From Chryseobacterium glaciei (lineage in GTDB: Bacteria > Bacteroidota > Bacteroidia > Flavobacteriales > Weeksellaceae), in assembly GCF_001648155.1 (NCBI RefSeq), contig NZ_CP015199.1, positions 4,597,001-4,661,000 on the forward strand: a DNA stretch of 64,000 nucleotides, given 5' to 3'. The position numbers were made by a program, and so were the translations under genes. The notes under the pieces were generated by a model. It was not told the origin of the DNA, did not search any database, and saw nothing but the letters and a program-made list of their open reading frames with translations. Shown here one piece after another: positions 8,849-18,555 of this stretch; positions within the stretch are counted from its first letter, which is position 1; every line of letters begins with the position of its first letter.

Positions 8849-10324
8849 ATGATCTTAATTGTTGATGATAACCAAAATAATCTTTATTCACTAAAAAAAT
8901 TATTAGAATCTAAAGATTTTCAGGTTGATATAGCGAGTTCCGGTGAAGAAGCATTGGGAAAAGCATTAAAAAATGATTACGCTTTGATTATCCTGGACGT
9001 GCAGATGCCCGACATGGATGGTTTCGAAGTCGCAGAAACATTAGCTGATTACAGCAAAACCAAAGAAATACCTATCATATTCCTATCTGCCGTAAATACT
9101 AAAAAAAAATTCATCACCCGTGGATACGCTTCAGGCGGAAAAGATTATGTAACCAAACCTATAGATCCCGAAATTCTTTTATTGAAAGTAAAAACTTTCT
9201 ACAGCCTTCAGGAACAGAATCTTGCGATGAAAAAAGCACAGCAAGGCCTAGAATTGGAAGTAAAAGGAAGAAGAGAATCTCAGGTCATTATGAAATCCCA
9301 GATCGATCATTTTCACCTAATGCTGGAATCTCTACCTCAAATTGCTTTTACATTAAATGAAGACGGAATTGTAGATTTTGTCAACAGAAAATGGCATGAA
9401 TATTCGGATTCTGAACATGAATTTCCTGAAACTCATTTCGACGATCACAATATCAAAGAAGAATTTGAACGTTGCAAAAAGAAAGGCAAAGCTCTCGAGT
9501 TGGAGGTCAGAATAAAAAACATAGAATCTGGAGACTATCGCTATCATTTACTGCGAGTTACCCCCGTTTATGAAGAAAATACTATAAAGAATTGGGTCGG
9601 AACATTTACTGATATTGATGATCAGAAAAAAGTAGAAAAAGAAAAAGACGAATTCCTAAGTATCGCCAGTCATGAGCTGAAAACACCTCTGACAAGCATT
9701 AAAGCCTATGTTCAGCTATTGGATCGTAAGTTAAAATTAGACAAAGAAGGTGCGGAAGCTGGCTTTATGATTAAAGTTCAGGATCAAATAGAGAAACTTA
9801 ACACCTTAATTACCGACCTTTTAGATGTTTCAAAAATAGAGAATGGAAAACTGAAAATCAACAGAAAACCTACCAATATTGGAAACGTCATCCAAAATGC
9901 AATTGATACGATATTGCAGACCCATGAAGATCGTCAGGTAAAAATCGACTGGCACGGAATGAAACCCGATATTTTAATTCCTTTGGATGAAATTCGAATC
10001 GAGCAAGTTTTGATCAATTTTCTTACCAACGCTATCAAATATTCTCCACAAAATAATCAGGTCATTGTTACGACTTTCGTTGACGAAGAAGAACAGGAAG
10101 TTAAAGTAAATATTACCGATTTCGGGATCGGAATTCCAGATATCAAACAAGATGCCGTATTTCATAAATTTTATCGTGTAGAAGAATCTTCGCTACAGTT
10201 TCAGGGAATGGGAATTGGCCTGTTCATCTGTTCCGAGATCATCAAACAACATCATGGAAACATCGGAGTATCAAGTAAAGTGGACGAAGGCTCTACATTT
10301 TATTTCACATTACCATTAAATTAA
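8849..10324 (+). CDS. Response-regulator/PAS/histidine kinase hybrid
   Basis: Cytoplasmic protein of 491 residues. Order: receiver domain 1-118 (acid pair D6-D7, phosphoacceptor D50, K103), a short coiled coil, a PAS domain about 155-260, dimerisation/phosphoacceptor helix with H275 in SIASHELKTPL, and an ATPase domain with the N box near NFLTNAIKYSP, G1 TDFGIGI and G2 GMGIGLFI. An N-terminal receiver before the kinase suggests it is switched by a partner kinase, most likely the 1202-residue hybrid encoded 5 bases downstream. First gene of a six-gene operon that includes CheR and CheB. Confidence 0.92.
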   Translation: MILIVDDNQNNLYSLKKLLESKDFQVDIASSGEEALGKALKNDYALIILDVQMPDMDGFEVAETLADYSKTKEIPIIFLSAVNTKKKFITRGYASGGKDYVTKPIDPEILLLKVKTFYSLQEQNLAMKKAQQGLELEVKGRRESQVIMKSQIDHFHLMLESLPQIAFTLNEDGIVDFVNRKWHEYSDSEHEFPETHFDDHNIKEEFERCKKKGKALELEVRIKNIESGDYRYHLLRVTPVYEENTIKNWVGTFTDIDDQKKVEKEKDEFLSIASHELKTPLTSIKAYVQLLDRKLKLDKEGAEAGFMIKVQDQIEKLNTLITDLLDVSKIENGKLKINRKPTNIGNVIQNAIDTILQTHEDRQVKIDWHGMKPDILIPLDEIRIEQVLINFLTNAIKYSPQNNQVIVTTFVDEEEQEVKVNITDFGIGIPDIKQDAVFHKFYRVEESSLQFQGMGIGLFICSEIIKQHHGNIGVSSKVDEGSTFYFTLPLN

Positions 10325-10329
10325 TTTTC

Positions 10330-13300
10330 ATGCCGAAAAAAATCATAAGAAATCTTCAGTTTGGAGTTGGTTTATCTTTATTGATCTTAATTGCGAGTTC
10401 AATTGCCTCTTATATAAGCATCCAAAGGCAGATGGAACACAGGGAAAGCTTATCCCAAAGCCGACGTTCGGTTACGGCTGTAAAAGACGTTTTAATCGCT
10501 CTTTTGGACGCAGAAACAGGAAACAGAGGATATCAGTTAACGGGAAAAGAAAATTTCTTAGAACCTTACAAACGTAGTTTAGCCGACTATCCAAAAGCTT
10601 TCGAACGTGCAAAAGCATTAGATATTAAAGATAAAAATCAACTTGACCGCCTAAATAATTTACAGCAGAATGTCAATAGCAATATCAGTAATTTAAAACA
10701 TTTTGTAGAAAACAGACGAAAAGGCATTGTAATGACTCAGCAGCAGGTTTTGATGAGCAAAACTTACATGGACAAATGTCGCCAGATCGTTCGCGATTTT
10801 GTACAATATGAAGAGGCTCAGCTTGCTATAAAAAATAAAGACCTTAACCGTTCATCAGATACCACCGTATTATTTATCCTGTTTTCTGCAATAGCAGCCG
10901 TTGTTGTCACTACATTTTTCTATATAAAATTACGTGCAGACCTTATCCGCAGAGACAAGCTTGAAAAACAGTTAAAAGCTAAAGATCTGGAAATCAGCAG
11001 ACGTGTAAGTGCGATTCAGCAAGTAGCAAACAGGGTTGCCAATGGTGATTACAGCCAAAAAGCTTCTGATACTTCTCAGGACGATCTTGGAGATCTGGTT
11101 GGATCTCTTAACAATATGACGGATTCCCTGAAAAAATCTTTCGACGAGATCAATAAAAGCGATTGGCGTCAGAAAGGTCTTGCTATTTTAAATGAATCTT
11201 TAGTAGGAAATAAATCTGTAAACGAGGTTTCAAAAAAATCTTTACATCAATTAATTGAATACGGAAATTGTATCAATGGTTCATTATATCTTTTTGACGA
11301 AGGCGTATTAAAATTAAATACAGCTTTCGGACTGGAAGACAACATGAAAAAGACCTTTGAGCTAGGAGAAGGAATGGTTGGTCAAGCTTTTGTTAACGAA
11401 AAAACACAGGTTTATAATAATCTTCATGAAGAAGATTTTACGGTAACTTTTGCCAGCAGTAAAATTACAATCTACGGAATAATATTATTGCCGATTTTGG
11501 CAGACGGACACACAATCGGAGTTTTAGAATTAGGCTCAACATCTAATTTTGAAGAAGAACGCGTAGATTATTTCTCAGAATGCAGCCGAAATATCGGAAT
11601 TGCTTTAAGTGCCGCAAAAAGCCGTGAAAAAGAACAGCAATTATTAGAAGAAACCCAAGCTCAATCAGAAGAATTACAGGTTCAACATTCTGAATTGGAG
11701 AATCTTAATACAGAATTAGAAGCGCAGACTCAAAAACTACAGGCTTCGGAGGAAGAATTGAAAGTTCAGCAGGAAGAACTGATGCAGGCCAATGCCGAAT
11801 TGGAAGAACGTTCAAGATTATTGGAAGATAAAAATCACCTGATCGCCGAACGCAATAATGAAATTCAGAAAAAAGTAGAAGAACTTGCTTTAAGCACAAA
11901 ATATAAGTCAGAATTTTTGGCGAATATGTCGCACGAACTTCGTACTCCATTGAATTCAATCCTACTTCTCTCTCGTTTAATGACTGAAAATCCTGATGAA
12001 AACCTAAATGAAGATCAAGTTGAATCAGCGAAAGTAATTCAAAGTTCAGGAAGCAGTTTATTAACCTTGATTGATGAGATTTTAGATCTTGCTAAGATTG
12101 AATCCGGTAAAATGACGTTGGAATATGAGGAAGTAATCATCGATGATATTATAAAAGATTTAAAAAGTTTATTCAAACCTATTCTTCGTGAAAAAGGGAT
12201 TGAATTTAACATCGAAATAGAAAATGATGTAGAAAAAGCGATTGAAACCGACCGTTTGCGTGTAGATCAGGTGATGAGAAATTTACTTTCAAATGCTACA
12301 AAATTTACAACCGAGGGAAGCATCAATTTAAATATCAAAAAAGATCCAAAGAACAATGATTTCATCATTTTCAGTGTAAAAGATACCGGAATCGGAATTG
12401 CAGAAGACAAACAGAAAATCATTTTTGAAGCTTTCCAACAAGCAGATGGATCTACAAGAAGAAAATTTGGAGGAACAGGTTTAGGCCTGTCAATAAGCCG
12501 AGAAATTGCCAGATTATTAGGTGGCGAACTAATGCTTACAAGTAAAGTAAATGAAGGAAGTGAATTTAGCTTAATCATTCCAATTAAAGCAATCTCAGAA
12601 CCTATTCACCCTGAAACAGATCAGCATTTAATGGAAACCATTCGTGAAGATGTTGAAGAAATTCAAAATATCCTTGAGGATGGAGAAATTCAATATACAC
12701 TCCCTGTCAATACCTTGGGAATTCCGGAAAATGTAGCCGATGACCGCGAAACCATTACTGATGGTGATAAAGTTATTTTAATCGTTGAAGATGATATTAA
12801 TTTCGCCAAAGCATTATTGAAATACGCTCGTTTACAAGATTATAAAGGAGTCGTTTCCGTAAGAGGTGATCACGCCTTATCCACTGCTATTCAGTATCAT
12901 CCGGCGGCTATTTTACTGGACGTTCAGCTACCTGTAAAAGATGGATGGCAAGTAATGGATGAATTAAAATCAAATCCTCAAACCAAACACATTCCGGTTC
13001 ACATGATGTCTGTTTTGCATGTGAAAAAGGAAAGTCTGATGAAAGGCGCTATTGATTTCATTAATAAACCGATGGCTTTGGATCAGATGACTGAAGTTTT
13101 CAGAAAGATTGAAGAAGCCCTAAAAAAATCTCCGCAAAAGGTTTTAATTGTTGAAGAAAATGCGAAACACGCAAGCGCACTCTCCTACTACCTAAGCAAC
13201 TTTAATATCTCATTATCAGTAGAAAACAACGTTGAAGATTGTGTTAAAGCTTTAACGGAAGGTAATTCCGACTGTGTCATTTTAGATATCGGAGCAGAAA

Positions 13301-13938
13301 AAGGAAATCAATATCAAATTATAGAATCCATCAAAAGTTATGAAGGACTTGAAAATCTGCCGATCATTATTTTTACTGGACATAATTTAACTCAGTCAGA
13401 AGAGCTGAAAATCAAGCAGTACGCTGATTCTATCGTTGTAAAAACGGCACATTCTTACCAAAGAATTTTAGATGAAGTTGGTTTGTTTTTGCACTTGGTT
13501 GAAGAAAAAAGCAATTCAGAGACCATTAAAAATAAAGTATTAGGTTCATTAACGGAAGTTCTGAAAGGCAAAAAAATCCTGATTACTGATGATGACGTTC
13601 GAAATATCTTTTCTCTAACAAAATCGTTGGAAAAATATAAAGTAGACGTAGTTTTAGCGATGGATGGCAAGCAGGCTTTAGAGAAGATGAAAGAAAATCC
13701 TGATATCGATGTTGTTCTGATGGATATGATGATGCCGGAAATGGATGGATATGAAACGATTAAGGAAATAAGAAAAATGCCGTCACACATGCGTCTTCCG
13801 ATTATTGCCATTACTGCAAAATCGATGATCGGTGACCGTGAAAAATGTATCGCTGCAGGAGCTTCAGATTACATCTCGAAACCTGTGGATATTGACCAAT
13901 TGTTATCGTTGCTACGTGTTTGGTTATATGAAAGTTAA
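10330..13938 (+). CDS. CHASE3-HAMP-GAF hybrid histidine kinase with three receivers
   Basis: Protein of 1202 residues. TM1 about 8-30, an extracytoplasmic CHASE3 domain (DAETGNRGYQLTG), TM2 about 177-198, HAMP, GAF about 285-420, a long Gln/Glu-rich coiled coil, kinase helix with H535 (MSHELRTPL), ATPase domain, then receivers with phosphoacceptors D864, D986 and D1132. The middle receiver is divergent, with EE in place of the usual acid pair, but keeps an Asp and a Lys (VVKTA). This build is typical of large soil-Bacteroidota sensors. The adjacent CheR and CheB suggest methylation input, but no methyl-accepting helix is recognisable; the coiled coil is the only candidate. Confidence 0.93.
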   Translation: MPKKIIRNLQFGVGLSLLILIASSIASYISIQRQMEHRESLSQSRRSVTAVKDVLIALLDAETGNRGYQLTGKENFLEPYKRSLADYPKAFERAKALDIKDKNQLDRLNNLQQNVNSNISNLKHFVENRRKGIVMTQQQVLMSKTYMDKCRQIVRDFVQYEEAQLAIKNKDLNRSSDTTVLFILFSAIAAVVVTTFFYIKLRADLIRRDKLEKQLKAKDLEISRRVSAIQQVANRVANGDYSQKASDTSQDDLGDLVGSLNNMTDSLKKSFDEINKSDWRQKGLAILNESLVGNKSVNEVSKKSLHQLIEYGNCINGSLYLFDEGVLKLNTAFGLEDNMKKTFELGEGMVGQAFVNEKTQVYNNLHEEDFTVTFASSKITIYGIILLPILADGHTIGVLELGSTSNFEEERVDYFSECSRNIGIALSAAKSREKEQQLLEETQAQSEELQVQHSELENLNTELEAQTQKLQASEEELKVQQEELMQANAELEERSRLLEDKNHLIAERNNEIQKKVEELALSTKYKSEFLANMSHELRTPLNSILLLSRLMTENPDENLNEDQVESAKVIQSSGSSLLTLIDEILDLAKIESGKMTLEYEEVIIDDIIKDLKSLFKPILREKGIEFNIEIENDVEKAIETDRLRVDQVMRNLLSNATKFTTEGSINLNIKKDPKNNDFIIFSVKDTGIGIAEDKQKIIFEAFQQADGSTRRKFGGTGLGLSISREIARLLGGELMLTSKVNEGSEFSLIIPIKAISEPIHPETDQHLMETIREDVEEIQNILEDGEIQYTLPVNTLGIPENVADDRETITDGDKVILIVEDDINFAKALLKYARLQDYKGVVSVRGDHALSTAIQYHPAAILLDVQLPVKDGWQVMDELKSNPQTKHIPVHMMSVLHVKKESLMKGAIDFINKPMALDQMTEVFRKIEEALKKSPQKVLIVEENAKHASALSYYLSNFNISLSVENNVEDCVKALTEGNSDCVILDIGAEKGNQYQIIESIKSYEGLENLPIIIFTGHNLTQSEELKIKQYADSIVVKTAHSYQRILDEVGLFLHLVEEKSNSETIKNKVLGSLTEVLKGKKILITDDDVRNIFSLTKSLEKYKVDVVLAMDGKQALEKMKENPDIDVVLMDMMMPEMDGYETIKEIRKMPSHMRLPIIAITAKSMIGDREKCIAAGASDYISKPVDIDQLLSLLRVWLYES

Positions 13939-13953
13939 ACAGAATAAATTCTG

Positions 13954-14319
13954 ATGAATAAGAAAATTTTAATTGTGGACGATGATCCACGTAATATATT
14001 TGCACTGAAACTGACCTTAAAGTCAAGAGGTTATCAGATTGAAAGTTCTACAATGGCACAGGAAGCTATTCAGATCTTACAAAAAGATGACGGAATCAAT
14101 GTGGTGTTGATGGATATGATGATGCCCGAAATGGACGGATATGAAGCCATTAAAATCATTCGTAACACTCCATCAATCAGCAAAGTAGATATTATTTCTG
14201 TGACTGCGCAGGCAATGCCGGAAGACCGCCAGAAGTGTCTGGATGCTGGCGCTCAAGATTATGTATCAAAACCGATTGATGTTGATCAACTGATAACTGC
14301 CATTGAAAAATTATCGTAA
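13954..14319 (+). CDS. Single-domain response regulator
   Basis: Receiver domain of 121 residues with D9-D10-D11, phosphoacceptor D54 (VLMDMMMPEMDGYE) and the conserved Lys in YVSKPID. It has no output domain, so it acts as a phosphate shuttle or protein partner. It closely resembles the third receiver of the preceding kinase (both carry VLMDMMMPEMDGYE and a KPxDxDQL end), which suggests it arose by copying that domain. It starts 15 bases after the kinase gene, and its stop abuts the CheR start. Confidence 0.93.
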   Translation: MNKKILIVDDDPRNIFALKLTLKSRGYQIESSTMAQEAIQILQKDDGINVVLMDMMMPEMDGYEAIKIIRNTPSISKVDIISVTAQAMPEDRQKCLDAGAQDYVSKPIDVDQLITAIEKLS

Positions 14320-15150
14320 ATGCTGGAACCAAGTATCGTAAAAGACGAAGAAGTAGAACATTTGATTAAAGATGTTTACGGCATGTACGGATACGATTTT
14401 TCCGAATACAGCAGAGCATCTTTTAAACGCAGGGTTAACCGTATCTGTTTGATTGACAGGTTCACAAGTTTTGCAGAATTGAGATATACTATCCTTAATG
14501 ATCCAGAATATCTAAAGCGTTTTGTAGAAGAAATTACAGTGAATGTAACAGAAATGTTCCGCGATCCTGTATTTTTTAAAACATTAAGGGAAAAAATACT
14601 GCCGCAGTTAGGAACTTATCCGTTGATCAGAATCTGGGTTGCAGGTTGCTCCACTGGTGAAGAAGCGTATTCGATGGCGATTTTGCTTAAGGAAGCTAAT
14701 CTTTATCATAAATCATTGATCTACGGAACAGATCTTAATCCGTCTGTCTTGGAAACAGCCAGATCAGGCGTTTTTCCATTACAACAAATGAAACTATATT
14801 CTGAAAATTATATGTTATCAGGCGGTAAAAAAGACTTTTCAGAGTATTACACCGCGAATTATGACAGCGTAAGATTTGATAAAAGTTTACAGGAAAAACT
14901 GATCTTATCTACTCATAATTTGGTTTCAGACAGTTCTTTTAACAGTTTTCAATTAATCATCTGCCGAAATGTGTTGATTTATTTTGATAGAGGGTTGCAG
15001 GAACGTGTTTTCCGTCTTTTTGATAACAGTTTGGAAAACTTGGGTTATTTGGCTTTAGGATCGAAAGAGACGTTGAGATTTTCTAATTTAGACAAATCTT
15101 ATCATCAGGTTGAAGATCAAAAAATCTGGAAAAAACTGGATCATAACTAA
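14320..15150 (+). CDS. cheR: CheR-type protein-glutamate methyltransferase
   Basis: Protein of 276 residues. The N-terminal helical CheR domain leads to VNVTEMFRDPVFF, then the SAM-binding fold with WVAGCSTGEEAYSMA and the acidic YGTDLNPSVLE, and the C-terminal RNVLIYF motif. In chemotaxis it transfers methyl groups from SAM to receptor glutamates. Here no receptor, CheA or CheW is present in the window, and gliding Bacteroidota lack flagella, so it probably modifies another signalling protein (inference). Translation is likely coupled to the preceding receiver, since the ATG follows the TAA directly. Confidence 0.93.
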   Translation: MLEPSIVKDEEVEHLIKDVYGMYGYDFSEYSRASFKRRVNRICLIDRFTSFAELRYTILNDPEYLKRFVEEITVNVTEMFRDPVFFKTLREKILPQLGTYPLIRIWVAGCSTGEEAYSMAILLKEANLYHKSLIYGTDLNPSVLETARSGVFPLQQMKLYSENYMLSGGKKDFSEYYTANYDSVRFDKSLQEKLILSTHNLVSDSSFNSFQLIICRNVLIYFDRGLQERVFRLFDNSLENLGYLALGSKETLRFSNLDKSYHQVEDQKIWKKLDHN

Positions 15151-15161
15151 ACGCACCGATA

Positions 15162-15728
15162 ATGAAAAACACAGATACAAAATTAATCGTTATCGGAGGA
15201 TCTGCAGGCAGTTTGCAGGTCATTCTGGAAATGATAAAAAAATTAAATATTGAATTAAAATTTCCAATCGTACTCGTAGTTCACCGAAAGGCACATTCTA
15301 CAAGTATACTTCCTGTATTGTTACAGCAGTTTTCATCTATGGAAGTCGTTGAAATTGAGGATAAAACGGAAATTAAAAACAATACATTATACATCGTTCC
15401 CGCAGATTATCATTTGTTGTTTGAAAATAAAAAAATAATGTCTCTGGACAGTTCAGAAAAGATGAATTATTCGCGACCGTCCATTGATGTAACGTTTAAA
15501 TCTGCAGCCGAAATTTACGGTGAAAACGTGATCGGAGTTTTGCTGTCAGGAGCCAATGCAGATGGTGTTGAAGGTTTAGGATATATTAAAAAAAATGGCG
15601 GAAAAGTTTGGGTTCAGGATCCGGAAACTGCCGAAGTAAATTATATGCCGAAACATGCGGTTGATGAAGTTGATTATGATTTGATTATCACATCAAATAA
15701 TCTAGCGAATTATATCAATCAATTATAA
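15162..15728 (+). CDS. cheB: CheB-type methylesterase, catalytic domain only
   Basis: Protein of 188 residues with the CheB esterase triad: S14 in VIGGSAGS, H41 in VVHRKAHSTS, and the Asp of SGANADGVEG. It lacks the N-terminal receiver that inhibits enterobacterial CheB, so its control must come from elsewhere, perhaps from the single receivers encoded on either side. It lies 11 bases after cheR, giving the operon a writer and an eraser for glutamate methyl esters. A deamidase activity is possible too. Confidence 0.93.
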   Translation: MKNTDTKLIVIGGSAGSLQVILEMIKKLNIELKFPIVLVVHRKAHSTSILPVLLQQFSSMEVVEIEDKTEIKNNTLYIVPADYHLLFENKKIMSLDSSEKMNYSRPSIDVTFKSAAEIYGENVIGVLLSGANADGVEGLGYIKKNGGKVWVQDPETAEVNYMPKHAVDEVDYDLIITSNNLANYINQL

Positions 15729-15767
15729 AAATTAAAAGAAAAAATTTAGGATTTAAATATAACTAAT

Positions 15768-16130
15768 ATGAGTAAAAAGAAAATTTTGATTTTCGATGAT
15801 GATACCACTATTTTAGAGGTAATTACCATCATCTTTGAGGAGAATGGATATGAAGTCGAAATTTCAGAAACGTCTCATGATATTGTAGAAAAAGTAACAA
15901 AATTTCAGCCGGATGTTATTCTGATGGATAACTGGATCCCGAGAATTGGCGGTGTTGAAGCTACAAAACTTTTGAAAAGTCATGAAGAATTCAAGCATAT
16001 TCCTGTCATTTATGTAACGGCGAACAATGATATTGTGGCTTTGGCTAAGGAAGCTCAGGCTGATGATTATGTTGGAAAACCATTTAATCTGGATGATCTG
16101 GAAGGAAAAGTAGCTAAATATTTAAGCTAA
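15768..16130 (+). CDS. Single-domain response regulator
   Basis: Receiver of 120 residues: acidic cluster D10-D11-D12, phosphoacceptor D54 in VILMDNWIPRIGG, and Lys in YVGKPFN. The residues after D54 (NWIPRIGG rather than MMPxMDG) set it apart from the other receivers of the operon. No output domain. Last gene of the operon, 39 bases after cheB and just before a terminator. Confidence 0.92.
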   Translation: MSKKKILIFDDDTTILEVITIIFEENGYEVEISETSHDIVEKVTKFQPDVILMDNWIPRIGGVEATKLLKSHEEFKHIPVIYVTANNDIVALAKEAQADDYVGKPFNLDDLEGKVAKYLS

Positions 16131-16157
16131 AAATCATCCTCAAAACTCTCCCGATAC

Positions 16158-16198
16158 AATAATAAAGTCCCTGCTTATGAAGTGAGGACTTTATTATT
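16158..16198. terminator. Bidirectional terminator between convergent genes
   Basis: Perfect 13-bp stem (AATAATAAAGTCC / GGACTTTATTATT) with a 15-base loop between the receiver gene and the convergent 97-residue gene. There is no long T run beyond the AT-rich stem. Confidence 0.6.
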
Positions 16199-16214
16199 GC
16201 AGACTTTTGCTGCT

Positions 16215-16508
16215 TCAAGCTTCAGTAATTGAATCTGAATTCTTTAAATATTCTATTTCTTTTTTCAGATCGGTAATATTGTAATTCATATGATTAAGGT
16301 TCAAAATAAGAGCCGTTAAAAACATTTTTATTCTTGGATTACTTATAATTTTATCTGAAAATGTAGGAACAATTATTCTTGTTTTTGAAACAATATTTTT
16401 AGCTAAAATATATTCGTTAAAAAGGTTTATTTCTAAATTAAAATTCTTTTTAATACTTAAAACCAAATATTCATAAACAAGATACTTATTTTCTGTATGG
16501 TCGATCAT
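16215..16508 (-). CDS. Hypothetical protein (97 aa)
   Basis: Not recognised. A 97-residue protein rich in Ile, Asn and Lys with no clear signal peptide. A central hydrophobic stretch (MFLTALILNLNHM) is too short to be a confident membrane span, and a short coiled-coil-like end follows (ITDLKKEIEYLK). Its 3' end faces the signalling operon across the shared hairpin at 16158-16198. It lies just downstream of the photolyase gene on the same strand with a gap of about 70 bases, so it may be read through from the crt operon or have its own promoter. Confidence 0.5.
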   Translation of the reverse strand: MIDHTENKYLVYEYLVLSIKKNFNLEINLFNEYILAKNIVSKTRIIVPTFSDKIISNPRIKMFLTALILNLNHMNYNITDLKKEIEYLKNSDSITEA

Positions 16509-16578
16509 CTTGTGAGTTTTTATACCATAGTATAAGTAATATCTATGCCATAATGGTTTTAAAATTATTTTTGTGAGA

Positions 16579-17874
16579 TTATTCTACAATCAATCCTTCT
16601 TTATACGTTTTTAAAGCCCTTTCTCTAGCCAATTTGTGATCTACAATAGGCCTGTTTAGCAAAGCATCCTGAGGAAGCCATTTTTTGATATACTTTAAAT
16701 CTTTATCAAACTTCTTAGTCTGTTCTTCAGGGTTGAATATTCTAAAATACGGCGCAGCATCGCAACCACAACCTGCCGCCCACTGCCAGTTTCCGTTGTT
16801 GGCTGAAAGGTCATAATCTAAAAGTTTTTGAGCAAAATAAGCCTCACCCCATCTCCAATCGATCAACAAATGTTTGGTAAGAAAGCTGGCAACGACCATT
16901 CTTACACGATTGTGCATAAAACCTGTTTGGTTCAGCTGTCGCATTCCTGCATCTATAATTGGATATCCTGTATTGCCTTCACTCCACGCTTTGAATTCAT
17001 CTTCATTATTCCGCCATTGGATATTTTCGTATTTCTGTTTAAAACATTGAGTCACAACATGCGGGAAATGAAATAAAATCTGCATGAAAAATTCTCTCCA
17101 GATCAATTCGCTTAACCAAGTTTCATTATGTTTTTGGGCAAATTTCACACATTTTCGTACTGAAATTGTTCCAAATCTTAAAGCAATTCCCAAATGAGTC
17201 GTATGATCTAAAGCCGGAAAATCACGATTTTTATCGTACGAATCTATAATTTTTGAATCTAAAGAAGGTTTTAAAAATTCAAATTCTGCCTTTTCAAATC
17301 CGATTTCTTTAAGACTTAGAATATTTTCGGGAGTTTTTATAGGAAGGAAGTTTTTAAAATCGATCTCAAAATCTTTAATCTCAACTTTATTTATATTTTC
17401 TTTCCATTTTTTGGAATATGGTGTAAAAACGGTGTACGGAGTTTGGTCACTTTTAAGAATATCGTTTTCTTCAAAAATAACCTGATCTTTATGAGCCGAA
17501 AATTTCACTTCTTTTGTTGCTAAAAATTCAGCTATCTTTTGGTCTCGTTTGATGGCTTGGGGTTCATAATCACGGTTACAGAAAACGGTATCAACATCAA
17601 ATTCTTCAATCAATTTTTCGAAAATATCAGAAGGTTTTCCGTAAAATGTTTTAATGGCAGTTCCATATTCTTTTAATTCCTGATTGATTTCAGTTAAAGC
17701 CTGATGAATATAGTCTACCCTTTTATCATTTTTATCACTCAATTGATCTAAAATCTCACGGTCAAAAATAAAGATAGGAAGGACTTTTACACCCGATTGT
17801 AAAGCTTCATGCAAGCCACAATTGTCCTCCAGTCTCAGATCACGTCTAAACCAGAATATATTAATTTTGTTCAT
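16579..17874 (-). CDS. phr: Deoxyribodipyrimidine photolyase (class I CPD type)
   Basis: Flavoenzyme of 431 residues that splits UV-induced pyrimidine dimers with light. The N-terminal antenna domain begins NIFWFRRDLRLEDN. The FAD domain shows GNTGYPIIDAGMRQL, the MHNRVRMVVASFLTKHL helix and NNGNWQWAAGCGCDAAPYFR, all diagnostic for photolyases. Its start overlaps the lycopene cyclase gene by 14 bases, so it is translated as the last gene of the carotenoid operon. Pairing pigment and photorepair in one transcript makes sense for light protection. A cryptochrome-like role cannot be excluded, but the repair-type motifs make photolyase most likely. Confidence 0.94.
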   Translation of the reverse strand: MNKINIFWFRRDLRLEDNCGLHEALQSGVKVLPIFIFDREILDQLSDKNDKRVDYIHQALTEINQELKEYGTAIKTFYGKPSDIFEKLIEEFDVDTVFCNRDYEPQAIKRDQKIAEFLATKEVKFSAHKDQVIFEENDILKSDQTPYTVFTPYSKKWKENINKVEIKDFEIDFKNFLPIKTPENILSLKEIGFEKAEFEFLKPSLDSKIIDSYDKNRDFPALDHTTHLGIALRFGTISVRKCVKFAQKHNETWLSELIWREFFMQILFHFPHVVTQCFKQKYENIQWRNNEDEFKAWSEGNTGYPIIDAGMRQLNQTGFMHNRVRMVVASFLTKHLLIDWRWGEAYFAQKLLDYDLSANNGNWQWAAGCGCDAAPYFRIFNPEEQTKKFDKDLKYIKKWLPQDALLNRPIVDHKLARERALKTYKEGLIVE

Positions 17875-18553
17875 TTTTCTTAAATTTTTGAAATAAAAAG
17901 AGATTCCACAAAATCATTTCATAGCCATAAACCGTGTCTTCTAATGGAATGGTTAACATTCTTATTCCCATGAAGTTTTGAGGATTATAATTCACGATTG
18001 GCGATTCCAGTCCGGTTCCTGTTAGAATTCCATTTACTGCTAAAAAACCGGGCATTAAAATCAAATAGATGAAAGATGCTTTGCCGATCCATCTTGCTTT
18101 CAATACAAAATATAGCAAAAAGATGCTCACAGCAGTTGTAAGAAACGTCATGAATGTATAAATCTTATCATGGAAATAAGCTGCAATGATTAAGGCTAAA
18201 ATGATACTGATAATCACAAATATTTTTTCGGGAAGTAGTTTCCAATTGAGATTGAAAAATTTATCTAAACAGAAATAGGTAAATACACATGAAAAAGGAA
18301 TACAAATAAAAAATAATATTTCTTCAATCGGCAAGTTTAAAATCCTGATTCCCAAAAGGTAATGATCGTTAAACCACCACACGCCTATTTTCGTAAACCA
18401 CGCGTCCCAAACTATAAAAACCAAAGCCACCAAAAAGGAAGCAGAGGAAAAAGCTCCGAAATGTCTGTTGAATTTTATTTTATGATGAAACGAAAAAATA
18501 AAACAGATAAATACCGTAAAAAAATTGATTAACAGATAGGTATAGTGATGCAT
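17861..18553 (-). CDS. Lycopene beta-cyclase, fused CrtYc/CrtYd type
   Basis: Integral membrane protein of 230 residues with about six to seven helices. It contains two related halves, each with the acidic PxE(E/D) motif of heterodimeric-type cyclases: LPIEEILFF near residue 80 and IPLEDTVYGY near 200. Family members convert the psi ends of lycopene to beta rings to give beta-carotene. The single fused chain is the form found in Bacteroidota and archaea, unrelated to plant or Pantoea-type CrtY. It lies 2 bases after crtZ and overlaps the photolyase gene. Confidence 0.88.
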   Translation of the reverse strand: MHHYTYLLINFFTVFICFIFSFHHKIKFNRHFGAFSSASFLVALVFIVWDAWFTKIGVWWFNDHYLLGIRILNLPIEEILFFICIPFSCVFTYFCLDKFFNLNWKLLPEKIFVIISIILALIIAAYFHDKIYTFMTFLTTAVSIFLLYFVLKARWIGKASFIYLILMPGFLAVNGILTGTGLESPIVNYNPQNFMGIRMLTIPLEDTVYGYEMILWNLFLFQKFKKNEQN

Positions 18554-18555
18554 TT

